Below are positions 8,320 through 16,815 of a stretch of DNA of 64,000 nt, piece by piece. Under the pieces are notes generated by a model. The model worked only from the letters and a program-made list of their open reading frames with translations. It searched no databases and was not told the DNA's origin. The translations under genes were made by a program, and so were the position numbers. The first letter of the stretch is position 1; each line of letters begins with the position of its first letter. The DNA comes from Solibacillus ferritrahens (GTDB lineage: Bacteria > Bacillota > Bacilli > Bacillales_A > Planococcaceae): assembly GCF_037027585.1 (NCBI RefSeq), contig NZ_JAXCLE010000008.1, positions 1 to 64,000 of the forward strand, in the 5' to 3' direction.

Positions 8320-8347
8320 TTGTTTGTCTATTAAAAATCGTTACTAT
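8320..8347 (+). promoter_or_regulatory. Candidate promoter of the C45 hydrolase gene
   Basis: A TTGTTT -35 box (8320-8325), a 16-nt spacer and a TACTAT -10 box (8342-8347) lie 33 nt before the chosen ATG at 8381. The match is moderate. Confidence 0.4.
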
Positions 8348-8380
8348 GGAAAAAGACAGTTCATTAAAGGGGTAAATAAA

Positions 8381-9418
8381 ATGAAAAACGTGACGAGCGA
8401 TATTATTCAATTTAGAGGATCGCATTATGAGTTTGGTATATACCAAGGGAAACTTTTAAAGAACTCCCCTCTTTTTTATAATAGAGAAGAACTTTATAAA
8501 CAATTAGATCATAAATTTTCTATAGATAAATCATATGTTAAGCAACTTTTAAACCGGTTTGGTCCAGGAATTGAAGAGGAAATAGAAGGTCTTGCTTTTG
8601 CACTTGGTTATAAAGAAGAACAGGCTTTACTTCATTATGGTGGCTATTATGCAGTAAATAAAAAAAGCGGCTGTTCTATTACGACAAATCCGCTTTATAT
8701 GATTCGCAACTATGACAATGACCCCCAAAGTTATGATGGGCGTTTCGTGTTATATGCCCCAACTGACGGTGGCTACGCGACAATCGGACCTTCCATGCAA
8801 ATTACTGGCCGTATGGATGGAATGAATGAAAAAGGACTGGCCGTTGGTTATAACTTTGTAAATACGAAGAACAGGGCGGATGGCTTTGTTTGCAATATGA
8901 TTGGGCGACTCTTATTGGAACATTGCTCAAATGTTGCCGAGGGGATTTCATTATTAGAAAACATCCCCCATAAGCATTCATTTAATTATGTATTACTTGA
9001 TGCGGAGCAATTTATGGTGGTGGTAGAAGCATCTCCGCGCAATGTTGCCGTTCGGGATGCAACAGCCTGCACGAACCACTTTAAAGTTCTGACAGAAGAA
9101 AATCGTTACCGAATGGAAGATTCTTTAGCGCGCGAACACATTATTTCGAATGCCCAGGCAAATTCACTCTCTTTTGAAAATGCGTTTAAGTTACTGAATG
9201 GTATCGAAAATGGTGTATTTGCAACAAAATACGGCGCATGGGATGGTACACTCCATACGATTGGCTATATACCAACTGAAGGTAAATGTATTTTCGCTTT
9301 AGGTGGAGATGCGTTGCCTGTAGTCATTGATTTTAATTCGTGGCTAAGCGGTAATCATTTGCCTCTTACAAAAATTAAAGGAAAACTTCATGCGACAAAT
9401 GGCTTTGCGAATGAATAA
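8381..9418 (+). CDS. C45-family (acyltransferase/linear amide) N-terminal nucleophile hydrolase
   Basis: A 345-residue protein of the family that includes isopenicillin N acyltransferase-like enzymes (peptidase C45). The expected nucleophile is Cys98 in KKSGCSITTN, followed by IRNYDND (Arg109), the repeated Gly-rich motifs ITGRMDGMNEKGLAVGYN, and TNHF near 240. These enzymes hydrolyse or transfer acyl groups on linear amides and normally self-cleave before the Cys. Here about 97 residues precede it, so a propeptide would be removed. No signal peptide is seen with the ATG at 8381, which has an AAAGGGG ribosome site; starting at 8249 would add a hydrophobic stretch but lacks a site. The substrate is unknown. 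Confidence 0.75.
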   Translation: MKNVTSDIIQFRGSHYEFGIYQGKLLKNSPLFYNREELYKQLDHKFSIDKSYVKQLLNRFGPGIEEEIEGLAFALGYKEEQALLHYGGYYAVNKKSGCSITTNPLYMIRNYDNDPQSYDGRFVLYAPTDGGYATIGPSMQITGRMDGMNEKGLAVGYNFVNTKNRADGFVCNMIGRLLLEHCSNVAEGISLLENIPHKHSFNYVLLDAEQFMVVVEASPRNVAVRDATACTNHFKVLTEENRYRMEDSLAREHIISNAQANSLSFENAFKLLNGIENGVFATKYGAWDGTLHTIGYIPTEGKCIFALGGDALPVVIDFNSWLSGNHLPLTKIKGKLHATNGFANE

Positions 9419-9428
9419 GAACAAAAGC

Positions 9429-9567
9429 GCTAAAGCGCCCTCTTAGCCCCGAGTGGGCAAAACGCCACATCCATGTGGCATGCCCCCAATGATTCACGTC
9501 GTGTGGAGTAAACGTTTCACCACTTTCGACGTCGGGATCTAATGATGCGAGAGGCTGGCGCTTTAGC
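9429..9567. repeat. Structured palindromic intergenic element
   Basis: This 139-nt element is bounded by a perfect 11-bp inverted repeat, GCTAAAGCGCC (9429-9439) and GGCGCTTTAGC (9557-9567). A CTCT/AGAG pair continues the stem inward. Inside are two further hairpins: CCACAT-CC-ATGTGG (9465-9478) closed by GGGC/GCCC, and ACGTCG...CGACGT with GTGG/CCAC. It has no reading frame. It looks like a dispersed palindromic repeat or a structured RNA and may terminate the C45 gene. Confidence 0.55.
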
Positions 9568-9635
9568 CTAAACTTTACAAGAGTTTATTTCAAAGTTATT
9601 CACAATGCGATATTTTATAGTTTCCTTAACAAAGA

Positions 9636-9674
9636 AAAACCCTTTCTCGGAACATGTCCTGAGAAAGGGTTTTG
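9636..9674 (-). terminator. Terminator after rpsI
   Basis: The stem AAAACCCTTTCTC/GAGAAAGGGTTTT with a GG/CC extension and a short loop ends in T-runs. It lies 29 nt beyond the rpsI stop codon. Confidence 0.85.
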
Positions 9675-9702
9675 TAATTTCGCAAAATAGTAATCGTAAA
9701 GA

Positions 9703-10095
9703 TTAACGTTTTGAGAACTGAGGTGCACGACGAGCGCCGCGTAAACCTGGTTTTTTACGTTCTTTCATACGAGAATCACGAGTTAAAAGACCTGCAGCTT
9801 TTAAAGCTGGACGGAAGTCTGGATCAACTTGTAATAATGCACGAGCGATACCGTGACGGATTGCTCCAGCTTGACCTGTGAATCCACCACCGTTTACGTT
9901 AACGTGAACGTCATAAGAACCTTTAGTTTCTGTAGCTACTAATGGTTGGTTGATAATTAAATGTAAAGTTTCGTATGGTAGGTAATCTGCAATTTCACGA
10001 TTGTTGATTACTACTTTACCTTCGCCTGGTACTAAACGTACGCGAGCAGTTGAGCTTTTACGGCGACCTGTGCCGATGTATTGTACTTGTGCCAA
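9703..10095 (-). CDS. rpsI: 30S ribosomal protein S9
   Basis: Full-length S9 (130 residues) with the N-terminal YIGTGRRKSSTARV segment and the family's C-terminal tail ending in FSKR, which reaches the P-site tRNA on the ribosome. It is the second gene of the rplM-rpsI operon, 25 nt after rplM, and a strong terminator follows. Assignment is certain from the sequence signature. Confidence 0.98.
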   Translation of the reverse strand: MAQVQYIGTGRRKSSTARVRLVPGEGKVVINNREIADYLPYETLHLIINQPLVATETKGSYDVHVNVNGGGFTGQAGAIRHGIARALLQVDPDFRPALKAAGLLTRDSRMKERKKPGLRGARRAPQFSKR

Positions 10096-10120
10096 AGTTA
10101 TTTCCTCCTATTATAGTTTA

Positions 10121-10558
10121 TTAACCACGTAGCTCGTAAGCTTCTGGTTTTTGTGCAGCATGTGGATGTTCAGAACCAGTGTAAACGTTCAGTTTAGTGA
10201 ACATTTGACGACCTAAAGAGTTCTTTGGAAGCATACCCTTAATTGCTAATTCAAGCATTTGTGTTGGGTATTTTTCTTTCATTTCTCCAGCTGTACGTTG
10301 TTTTAAACCACCAGAGAATTGAGTGTGACGGTAGTAAATTTTCTTTTGTAATTTGTTACCTGTTAACTCAATTTTATCAGCGTTGATGATGATCACATGA
10401 TCTCCTGTATCAACGTTTGGTGTGAAAGTTGGTTTATGTTTACCACGTAAGATAGAAGCTACTTCAGAAGCTAAACGACCTAATGTTTGGCCTTCTGCGT
10501 CAACTACTAACCATTTACGTTCTACTTCTTGACCTTTAGCCATGAAAGTTGTGCGCAT
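10121..10558 (-). CDS. rplM: 50S ribosomal protein L13
   Basis: Full-length L13 (145 residues), an early assembly protein of the large subunit. Typical segments are ERKWLVVDAEGQTLGRLAS near the start and KGMLPKNSLGR near 110. The MRTT start agrees with B. subtilis L13. It is the first gene of the operon and is preceded by a 105-nt leader, a candidate for L13-type autoregulation. Confidence 0.98.
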   Translation of the reverse strand: MRTTFMAKGQEVERKWLVVDAEGQTLGRLASEVASILRGKHKPTFTPNVDTGDHVIIINADKIELTGNKLQKKIYYRHTQFSGGLKQRTAGEMKEKYPTQMLELAIKGMLPKNSLGRQMFTKLNVYTGSEHPHAAQKPEAYELRG

Positions 10559-10662
10559 GTTTGTATCCTCCTAATCGATATGAATTACCGTTATTTTTCA
10601 TTATATACACTTTATAAGTTTCGGGGCTTATTATTGTGGTGGTAATGAAAATACCATACATC
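10559..10662 (-). promoter_or_regulatory. L13-type leader of rplM
   Basis: This is the untranslated region between the promoter and the rplM start. It contains a small hairpin ATAAG...CTTAT (on the minus strand) and ends in an AGGAGG ribosome site. Bacilli carry an L13 autoregulatory leader in this position; identity is by position plus a matching small stem only. Confidence 0.5.
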
Positions 10663-10691
10663 ATCATATAATGTATCGCGTTTAAAGTCAA
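10663..10691 (-). promoter_or_regulatory. Promoter of rplM-rpsI
   Basis: TTGACT (10686-10691), a 17-nt spacer and TATGAT (10663-10668) on the minus strand form a near-consensus SigA promoter. Truncation of truA read-through is not required for rplM, because truA lies downstream on this strand. Confidence 0.75.
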
Positions 10692-10794
10692 GATATTTAA
10701 TTGAACACCTGGAGAGGTTGTTAATCCTTTTCACAAGGCTATTTCTCTCGTGTTTTTACAAAAATCATACAAATTTTTTTAGAAAATATATAAA

Positions 10795-11538
10795 TTATTC
10801 ATAAAAAACTTGTTCCAAATATAAACCATGCGCTGGGGCAGTCTTACCTGCCTGGGAACGATCCTTCGAAGCAATCATTTGGGATAAAGAACTTATTTCC
10901 CTTTTCCCCGTGCCTACCTCCCATAACGTACCCGCTATAATCCGTACCATATTGTACAGGAAGCCATTCCCGCTTATTGTCATATGCAATTCCTCACCAT
11001 GCCAATTTAGCTCCAATGCATTGACTATACGCACCTTATCAATAACACTCGTATTCGCCGCGCAAAAACAACTAAAATCATGCTTCCCTATAATTGCCTG
11101 AGCCGCTTCTTGCATTGCTTCAACGTTTGGTTTTACTCCATTGGTCTCAACTGCATAATGACGTCTAAAAGGGCTTTGAATCATGCTGCAATCCCAAATA
11201 TACCGGTAACGCTTACCTAGTACATCATAGCGTGCATGAAAATTATCCTTTACTTGCTCTACTTTCATTACTCGAATATCACGTGGTAACTGAACATTTA
11301 AAGCCTTTTGATATTTTTCTCTCGGAATGGATAAAGGTGTATCAAAGTGAATCACTTGGCCTGTAGCATGGACTCGCGCATCCGTACGTCCACTCGCTGT
11401 AATTTTCACCTGATTTCCTTTATGCATTGTAGCTAATACTTTTTCAATTTCAAGCTGGACTGTGCGCTCTCCCGGCTGAACTTGATAACCAGCAAATGCT
11501 GCACCGTCATAGCTTATCGTTGCTTTTAATCTGACCAT
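10795..11538 (-). CDS. truA: tRNA pseudouridine(38-40) synthase TruA
   Basis: A 247-residue enzyme that converts uridines 38-40 in the tRNA anticodon stem-loop to pseudouridine. The catalytic Asp is Asp53 in ASGRTDARVHA. Also visible are the N-terminal ISYDGAAFAGYQ strand and the C-terminal GNGFLYNMVRIIAGTL motif. It is the last gene of the ecfA1-ecfA2-ecfT-truA run, 13 nt after ecfT, as in other Bacilli. No clear intrinsic terminator follows; the next 236 nt (10559-10794) hold the rplM promoter and leader. Confidence 0.96.
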   Translation of the reverse strand: MVRLKATISYDGAAFAGYQVQPGERTVQLEIEKVLATMHKGNQVKITASGRTDARVHATGQVIHFDTPLSIPREKYQKALNVQLPRDIRVMKVEQVKDNFHARYDVLGKRYRYIWDCSMIQSPFRRHYAVETNGVKPNVEAMQEAAQAIIGKHDFSCFCAANTSVIDKVRIVNALELNWHGEELHMTISGNGFLYNMVRIIAGTLWEVGTGKREISSLSQMIASKDRSQAGKTAPAHGLYLEQVFYE

Positions 11539-11551
11539 CTCTATACCCCTT

Positions 11552-12349
11552 TTAACCTCTTAGCATCCATAGCAGGATCGCCATTATTACTAGTGCGACT
11601 AAAATAATCGTATCCTTCGCATGCCATTTCAACAAACGATATTTCGTACGCCCTTCTCCTCCGCGATAGCCACGTACTTCCATAGCCGTTGCAAGATCAT
11701 CTGCCCGCTTAAATGCGCTTATAAACAACGGTACTAGCAATGGTACCACGGCCTTTAAACGATCCTTAATCGGACCAGCACTTAAATCGGAACCTCGTGC
11801 CATTTGGGCCTTCATAATTTTATCTGTTTCATCCATTAGTGTTGGGATGAAACGTAGTGAAATAGACATCATGAGTGCAAGTTCATGCACAGGAAGCTTT
11901 ATCTTCTTAAATGGGTTTAACAGTACCTCTAAGCCATCAGTAATGGAAATAGGGGAAGTTGTTAGCGTTAAGATGGAAGTCATAAAGACAAGCATTAAAA
12001 AGCGCATTGAAATATACACACCTTGGCGTAGACCTTCTTCATAAATTTTCATAAAGCCAAGATCAACCAGTACAGGCCCTTCTCTTGTCATAAATAAATG
12101 CAATATGAGTGTAAAGAGCATTAAAAAAATAACCGGCTTTAATCCATTAATTAAAAAGTAAAGTCGAATTTTTGATAGCAAAATAACGATTAAGGTAAAG
12201 GCTAATAATATTCCATACGTCAACGTATTATTGGCAAAAAAGACAACAATAATAAATGCAAATACAAAGAGTAACTTTGAGCGTGGGTCTAGCTTATGAA
12301 CAAATGAATTCCCCGGAATATATCGTCCAAAAATCATTTTCTCCATCAT
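11552..12349 (-). CDS. ecfT: ECF transporter transmembrane subunit EcfT
   Basis: A 265-residue membrane protein with several hydrophobic helices and the two coupling motifs that contact the ATPases: QMARGSD near 170 and MEVRGY near 223. It is the shared T component that carries interchangeable S subunits for vitamins and other trace nutrients such as riboflavin, thiamine or biotin. No S component is encoded here, as expected for a group II ECF module. Its ATG overlaps the ecfA2 stop by 4 nt. Confidence 0.93.
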   Translation of the reverse strand: MMEKMIFGRYIPGNSFVHKLDPRSKLLFVFAFIIVVFFANNTLTYGILLAFTLIVILLSKIRLYFLINGLKPVIFLMLFTLILHLFMTREGPVLVDLGFMKIYEEGLRQGVYISMRFLMLVFMTSILTLTTSPISITDGLEVLLNPFKKIKLPVHELALMMSISLRFIPTLMDETDKIMKAQMARGSDLSAGPIKDRLKAVVPLLVPLFISAFKRADDLATAMEVRGYRGGEGRTKYRLLKWHAKDTIILVALVIMAILLWMLRG

Positions 12350-13218
12350 TGTCCTTCACGCCCCTTAAGAATCGCTTGTCCAATTTCAAATGCGAGTTCT
12401 TCTTCAGTTAAGCAAACTTTCGATAAGGATTTATCTATCATTTTTTCAATCTGTCGCTGGAAACGGACAATGCGTGGTGGTTCTAAACGAAATTGTGCAA
12501 GTGTCTTGATATCACCGAAAATGTCTCGTGGATCCCCATTTAACACACAGCGACCTTCATGCATGATGGCAATTGAATCTGCATAACGGGCTGCATCTTC
12601 CATACTATGTGTAACAAGAATAGTTGTTAAGCCACGTTGTTTATGTAACTCATAAAATAAGTCCATAATCTCCTTTTGCCCTCGTGGATCTAAACCCGCA
12701 GTAGGTTCGTCCAACACAATTACTTCCGGATCCATTGCTAAAACCCCTGCAATCGCCACTCGACGCATTTGTCCACCTGACAAATCAAACGGAGACTTTT
12801 CCAAAATTTCTTCCGGCAGTCCCACAAGCGAGATTAACTCACGTGCACGCTTTTCCGCTTCTTCCTCTGACACACCGAAATTCATCGGACCAAACATAAT
12901 ATCCTTTAATACAGTCTCCTCAAACAGCTGATGCTCGGGAAATTGAAAAACGATTCCAACCTTTTGCCGCACTGATTTCAAATCTTTCGCCTTTTTCCCT
13001 GCTTCAATTAACCGGTCTCCAATCTTTACTGAACCGCTCGATGGCTTTAATAACCCATTAAAATGAAGAAGGATCGTTGACTTACCTGAGCCGGTATGTC
13101 CAATAATGGCTTGAAACGTTCCACTTTTAATCGTTAAATCAACTTCATGTAATGCAAATTTTTCAAATGGTGTGCCTTTTGCATAGGCATAGCTTACTTG
13201 TTGAAGTTGGATGTCCAT
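12346..13218 (-). CDS. ecfA2: ECF transporter ATPase EcfA2
   Basis: A 290-residue ABC ATPase with Walker A GHTGSGKS (about 40-47), Q-loop VFQFPEHQLF, signature LSGGQMRR and Walker B VIVLDEPTAGLDP. The EcfA-type C-terminal extension follows. It pairs with EcfA1 to power the T subunit. It overlaps ecfA1 upstream by 25 nt and ecfT downstream by 4 nt, which suggests balanced, coupled translation of all three. Confidence 0.93.
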   Translation of the reverse strand: MDIQLQQVSYAYAKGTPFEKFALHEVDLTIKSGTFQAIIGHTGSGKSTILLHFNGLLKPSSGSVKIGDRLIEAGKKAKDLKSVRQKVGIVFQFPEHQLFEETVLKDIMFGPMNFGVSEEEAEKRARELISLVGLPEEILEKSPFDLSGGQMRRVAIAGVLAMDPEVIVLDEPTAGLDPRGQKEIMDLFYELHKQRGLTTILVTHSMEDAARYADSIAIMHEGRCVLNGDPRDIFGDIKTLAQFRLEPPRIVRFQRQIEKMIDKSLSKVCLTEEELAFEIGQAILKGREGQ

Positions 13219-14039
13219 AAATCATTCACCAGCTCTTCTTCTGTCATATGTTGCCCTACAAGCTGAACTCCCTGTGCTTGTAATAGCTTAGTCATCTTCA
13301 TGGCAAAAGGCATATCAAGACCAAACTGAAGAAGTTTATCCCCTAATGAAAAAATTTCTGCAGGAGTACCTTCTTCATATTTCTTACCATCGTTCATAAA
13401 AATAATGCGGTCTGCCAAAAGTGCCTCTTCCAAATCATGCGTAATCGCCAAAACGGTTAAGTCAATCTCTTTTCTTAATGTTTCAACAAGCGTCAACACT
13501 TCTTCACGGCCTTGAGGATCCAACATCGAAGTTGCTTCATCCAATATCAGAATTTGTGGATGCATTGCCAATGCCCCAGCAATCGCTACACGCTGCTTCT
13601 GCCCACCTGACAAATGATGTGGCTCATGATTAATGAATGTCTCCATCTTAACTTGTTGAAGGGCCTCTTGTACCCGCTGAACCATTTCTTTATGTGGTAC
13701 ACCATTATTTTCAAGAGAGAAAGCTACATCATCCTGCACAGTAGCACCAACAAACTGATTGTCCGGATTTTGAAAGACGATACCAATTTGCGAACGAATC
13801 TCCCATAAATTTTCTTCTGTTAATATATTATGTTTTATGCGGACTTCCCCTTGCTGAGGTAATAGTAGCCCGCTCATTAATTTTGCCATTGTCGATTTTC
13901 CAGAACCATTGTGACCAACTATTGCAATCCATTCGCCTTTGTTAATTGCAAAGGAGACGTCCTCTACAGCATTTCGTGCATCTGGTTCTTCGGGCGTATA
14001 TGAAAATGTTACATGATTAAATGATAAAATCTCATTCAT
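13194..14039 (-). CDS. ecfA1: ECF transporter ATPase EcfA1
   Basis: A 281-residue ABC ATPase with Walker A GHNGSGKS, Q-loop VFQNPDNQFVG, signature LSGGQKQR and Walker B ILILDEATSMLDP. I start it at the ATG at 14039, which gives the usual MNEILSFNHVTFSY opening and has AAAGGGGAG upstream; a longer frame reaches 14117 but has no ribosome site. It heads the ecfA1-ecfA2-ecfT-truA run, in the standard place after rplQ. Confidence 0.93.
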   Translation of the reverse strand: MNEILSFNHVTFSYTPEEPDARNAVEDVSFAINKGEWIAIVGHNGSGKSTMAKLMSGLLLPQQGEVRIKHNILTEENLWEIRSQIGIVFQNPDNQFVGATVQDDVAFSLENNGVPHKEMVQRVQEALQQVKMETFINHEPHHLSGGQKQRVAIAGALAMHPQILILDEATSMLDPQGREEVLTLVETLRKEIDLTVLAITHDLEEALLADRIIFMNDGKKYEEGTPAEIFSLGDKLLQFGLDMPFAMKMTKLLQAQGVQLVGQHMTEEELVNDLWTSNFNK

Positions 14040-14416
14040 CTCGGCTATTCTCCCCTTTGCCTTGAATGTATTACACCTATATATTAGGTAGTTTAAATTT
14101 CCCAGGAAATTATACATATATAAAAATAAAGCACGTTCTCAAACAAGTTCAGCTTTATGCCACCTATTTAAACGTACTTTATGTTTGCATATGTATGAGG
14201 AACATAGGGACTCAATCCTAGTATTCCATAAATAAAAAAGCGCGCACCTCATTCAGAGAAATGCGCTTGTCGTTACATTTACAAAATTTACGGGTGCTCA
14301 AGCCCGGAAATTCATTGAATGAGGTGCGGAGAGCTAAACGAGACGCCAGTAGTTGACTACTCCGCTCATCATAACGCTCAGCTTAATTATTGTCGTATAA
14401 AATCACAAAACCTATG
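14040..14416. other. Non-coding gap between ecfA1 and rplQ with paired structures
   Basis: No credible gene is present. It holds an AT-rich promoter-like stretch for ecfA1 near 14105-14150 and a perfect 13-bp inverted repeat (14243-14255 and 14316-14328) enclosing 60 nt. It also has smaller hairpins CGGG...CCCG (14291-14306) and AGTAG-TTGA-CTACT. The paired part resembles a dispersed palindromic element, like the one at 9429-9567 in type though not in sequence. Confidence 0.5.
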
Positions 14417-14465
14417 AAAAAAGAGGGGTGCATGGGTTCAACCGGTGAACCGGACACCCCTCTTC
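14417..14465 (-). terminator. Terminator of the S10-spc-alpha cluster after rplQ
   Basis: The outer stem is AAGAGGGGTG/CACCCCTCTT (14421-14430, 14455-14464), with an inner GGTTCA/TGAACC stem, and TTTTTTC follows on the minus strand. Confidence 0.9.
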
Positions 14466-14481
14466 ACCTATTTCGTCAGAA

Positions 14482-14859
14482 TTAAACTAATTCGATAACT
14501 ACTACTGGTGCGCCGTCTCCACGACGAGGACCTACTTTAAGAATACGAGTGTAACCACCTTGACGCTCCGCATAACGAGGTGCGATATCATCAAATAATT
14601 TTTGAAGTGCGAAAACAGTTTTTTCTTCTTCGCCTTCTCCAACTGTTACTAACTCACGACGGATGAATGCTGCCGCTTGACGACGAGCGTGTAAATCACC
14701 GCGTTTACCTAAAGTAATCATTTTCTCAACTGCTTTACGTGTTTCTTTAGCGCGCGCTTCAGTTGTTTCGATGCGCTCGTTGATGATTAAATCAGTAGCT
14801 AAGTCGCGTAGTAATGCTTTACGTTGAGAACTTGTACGACCAAGTTTTCTGTAACCCAT
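14482..14859 (-). CDS. rplQ: 50S ribosomal protein L17
   Basis: L17, 125 residues, with the family opening MGYRKLGRTSSQRKALLRDL and ending VVVIELV. It lies near the polypeptide exit tunnel on the large subunit. It is the last gene of the alpha segment, 56 nt after rpoA, and a strong terminator follows. Confidence 0.98.
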   Translation of the reverse strand: MGYRKLGRTSSQRKALLRDLATDLIINERIETTEARAKETRKAVEKMITLGKRGDLHARRQAAAFIRRELVTVGEGEEEKTVFALQKLFDDIAPRYAERQGGYTRILKVGPRRGDGAPVVVIELV

Positions 14860-14915
14860 GGACGTTTCCCTCCTTTTAAATATATCTGATCTAGCTAAAT
14901 TTTATAATTATTCGC

Positions 14916-15860
14916 TTAGTCTTCTTTACGTAATCCTAAACCAAGCTCTTCTAACTTATGCTTAACTTCTTCAAGAGACTTACGACCAAGATTACGTACT
15001 TTCATCATATCGTCTTCAGACTTATTAGCTAACTCTAATACCGTATTGATACCAGCACGCTTTAAGCAGTTGTAAGAACGAACAGAAAGATCAAGTTCTT
15101 CGATAGTCATCTCTAATACTTTTTCTTTTTGATCTTCTTCTTTTTCGACCATGATTTCAGCAGTTTGTGCCTCGTTCGTCATGCCTACGAAGATATTTAA
15201 GTGTTCAGTTAAAATTTTCGCTCCAAGTGAAATCGCCTCTTTAGGACCGATGCTTCCATCTGTCCATACATCAAGTGATAACTTGTCGTAGTCAGAATTT
15301 TGTCCAACACGAGTGTTCTCTACTTGGAAGTTGACGCGTGAAACTGGAGTGTAAATAGAGTCGATCGGGATCACGCCGATAGGAAGATCCTCACGTTTGT
15401 TTTGATCAGCAGGAGTATAACCACGGCCGCGTTGTGCGTACATACGCATACGTAAATGACCGTTTTTTGCGATTGTTGCGATATATAAATCTGGGTTTAA
15501 TATTTCTACATCACTGTCATGTGTAATGTCAGCTGCAGTAACCGATCCGTCACCCTTTACGTCAATCTCAATGACTTTTTCTTCGTCAGAGTAGATTTTT
15601 AAAGCTAGCTTTTTCACGTTTAAGATAATTGAAGCAACATCTTCTACAACGCCTTCTACAGTTGAGAATTCGTGTAATACGCCGTCAATTTGAATTGACG
15701 TTACAGCAGCTCCAGGTAATGAAGACAGAAGGATACGACGTAGAGAATTTCCCAAAGTATTACCATAACCACGTTCAAGCGGTTCTACAACAAACTTGCC
15801 GTATTTGGCATCTTCGCTAATCTCCACTGTTTCAATCTTTGGTTTTTCAATTTCGATCAT
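14916..15860 (-). CDS. rpoA: RNA polymerase alpha subunit
   Basis: A 314-residue subunit. The N-terminal domain (about 1-230) dimerises and scaffolds beta and beta' (motifs NSLRRILLSSLPG and RGRGY). An acidic linker leads to the C-terminal domain (about 245-314) with helix-hairpin-helix motifs SVRSYNCLKRAGI and KVRNLGRKSLEEVK, which binds UP elements and activators. The 149-nt gap from rpsK contains a good internal promoter, so rpoA-rplQ may also be made independently of the long operon. Confidence 0.98.
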   Translation of the reverse strand: MIEIEKPKIETVEISEDAKYGKFVVEPLERGYGNTLGNSLRRILLSSLPGAAVTSIQIDGVLHEFSTVEGVVEDVASIILNVKKLALKIYSDEEKVIEIDVKGDGSVTAADITHDSDVEILNPDLYIATIAKNGHLRMRMYAQRGRGYTPADQNKREDLPIGVIPIDSIYTPVSRVNFQVENTRVGQNSDYDKLSLDVWTDGSIGPKEAISLGAKILTEHLNIFVGMTNEAQTAEIMVEKEEDQKEKVLEMTIEELDLSVRSYNCLKRAGINTVLELANKSEDDMMKVRNLGRKSLEEVKHKLEELGLGLRKED

Positions 15861-15929
15861 TCCAATTTACCCTCCTTCAAAACATCTAATGTATAGGTTC
15901 TTATCATCATAGTTGTTAATCTGAGATAG

Positions 15930-15958
15930 ACTATAAAATGCACAAGACTTTTGTACAA
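15930..15958 (-). promoter_or_regulatory. Internal promoter for rpoA-rplQ
   Basis: TTGTAC (15953-15958), a 17-nt spacer and TATAGT (15930-15935) lie in the rpsK-rpoA gap on the minus strand, about 70 nt before the rpoA start. Confidence 0.55.
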
Positions 15959-16009
15959 AGTAACATGATGTACATAGAAGTACGTAATTATACCTCTAAG
16001 CAGCACCCA

Positions 16010-16399
16010 TTACACGCGACGACGTTTTGGCGGACGGCAACCGTTATGAGGAACTGGAGTAACGTCTTTAATAGCAGTTACTTCTAATCCAGCAGCTTGA
16101 AGTGCACGAACTGCAGCTTCACGACCAGAACCAGGACCTTTAACTGTTACTTCAATGCTTTTTAAACCATGTTCCATTGAAGTTTTAGCAGCTGTTTCAG
16201 CAGCCATTTGAGCTGCGAATGGAGTTGATTTACGTGAACCACGGAAACCTAAAGCACCAGCTGAAGACCAAGATAATGCGTTACCTTGCATATCAGTGAT
16301 CGTTACGATTGTATTGTTAAATGTAGAACGGATGTGAGCAACACCAGATTCGATGTTCTTTTTCACACGACGTTTACGAGTTTGTTGTTTACGAGCCAT
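16010..16399 (-). CDS. rpsK: 30S ribosomal protein S11
   Basis: S11, 129 residues, with RSTFNNTIVTITD near the start and the conserved C-terminal VTPVPHNGCRPPKRRRV. It lines the platform where the Shine-Dalgarno helix forms. It sits 26 nt after rpsM. Confidence 0.98.
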   Translation of the reverse strand: MARKQQTRKRRVKKNIESGVAHIRSTFNNTIVTITDMQGNALSWSSAGALGFRGSRKSTPFAAQMAAETAAKTSMEHGLKSIEVTVKGPGSGREAAVRALQAAGLEVTAIKDVTPVPHNGCRPPKRRRV

Positions 16400-16425
16400 G
16401 TTAAGAAGGAACCTCCTTTACTTAA

Positions 16426-16791
16426 TTATTTTTTCTTGTTCGCTACTGTTTTACGAGGACCTTTACGCGTACGCGCATTGTTTTTCGTATTTTGACCACG
16501 AACAGGTAAACCACGACGGTGACGGATACCACGGTTTGAAGCGATTTCCATTAAACGTTTGATGTTTAAAGAAACTTCACGACGTAAGTCACCTTCTGTT
16601 TTGTATGAATCTAATTGTTCACGAATTTGGTTTAATTGATCTTCTGTTAAGTCTTTAACGCGAGTATTTTCGTCAATACCTGCACCTGCTAATACTTTTT
16701 GAGAAGTAGTTTTACCAATACCGTAAATGTAAGTTAATGAAATTACAACGCGTTTGTCGCGAGGAATATCAACACCAGCAATACGTGCCAT
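16426..16791 (-). CDS. rpsM: 30S ribosomal protein S13
   Basis: S13, 121 residues, opening MARIAGVDIPRDKRVVISL. The basic C-terminal tail (GLPVRGQNTKNNARTRKG) reaches the P-site tRNA, and the protein forms an intersubunit bridge. A TAAGG-type ribosome site (AAGGAGGTGC) lies upstream. Confidence 0.98.
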   Translation of the reverse strand: MARIAGVDIPRDKRVVISLTYIYGIGKTTSQKVLAGAGIDENTRVKDLTEDQLNQIREQLDSYKTEGDLRREVSLNIKRLMEIASNRGIRHRRGLPVRGQNTKNNARTRKGPRKTVANKKK

Positions 16792-16815
16792 TCGTTAGTG
16801 CACCTCCTTGATTAA

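Noticed and set aside
8249..8380. N-terminal extension of the C45 hydrolase with a hydrophobic stretch
   Set aside because: The ATG at 8381 has a good ribosome site and begins where the family begins; the extension overlaps the operator region and the likely promoter.
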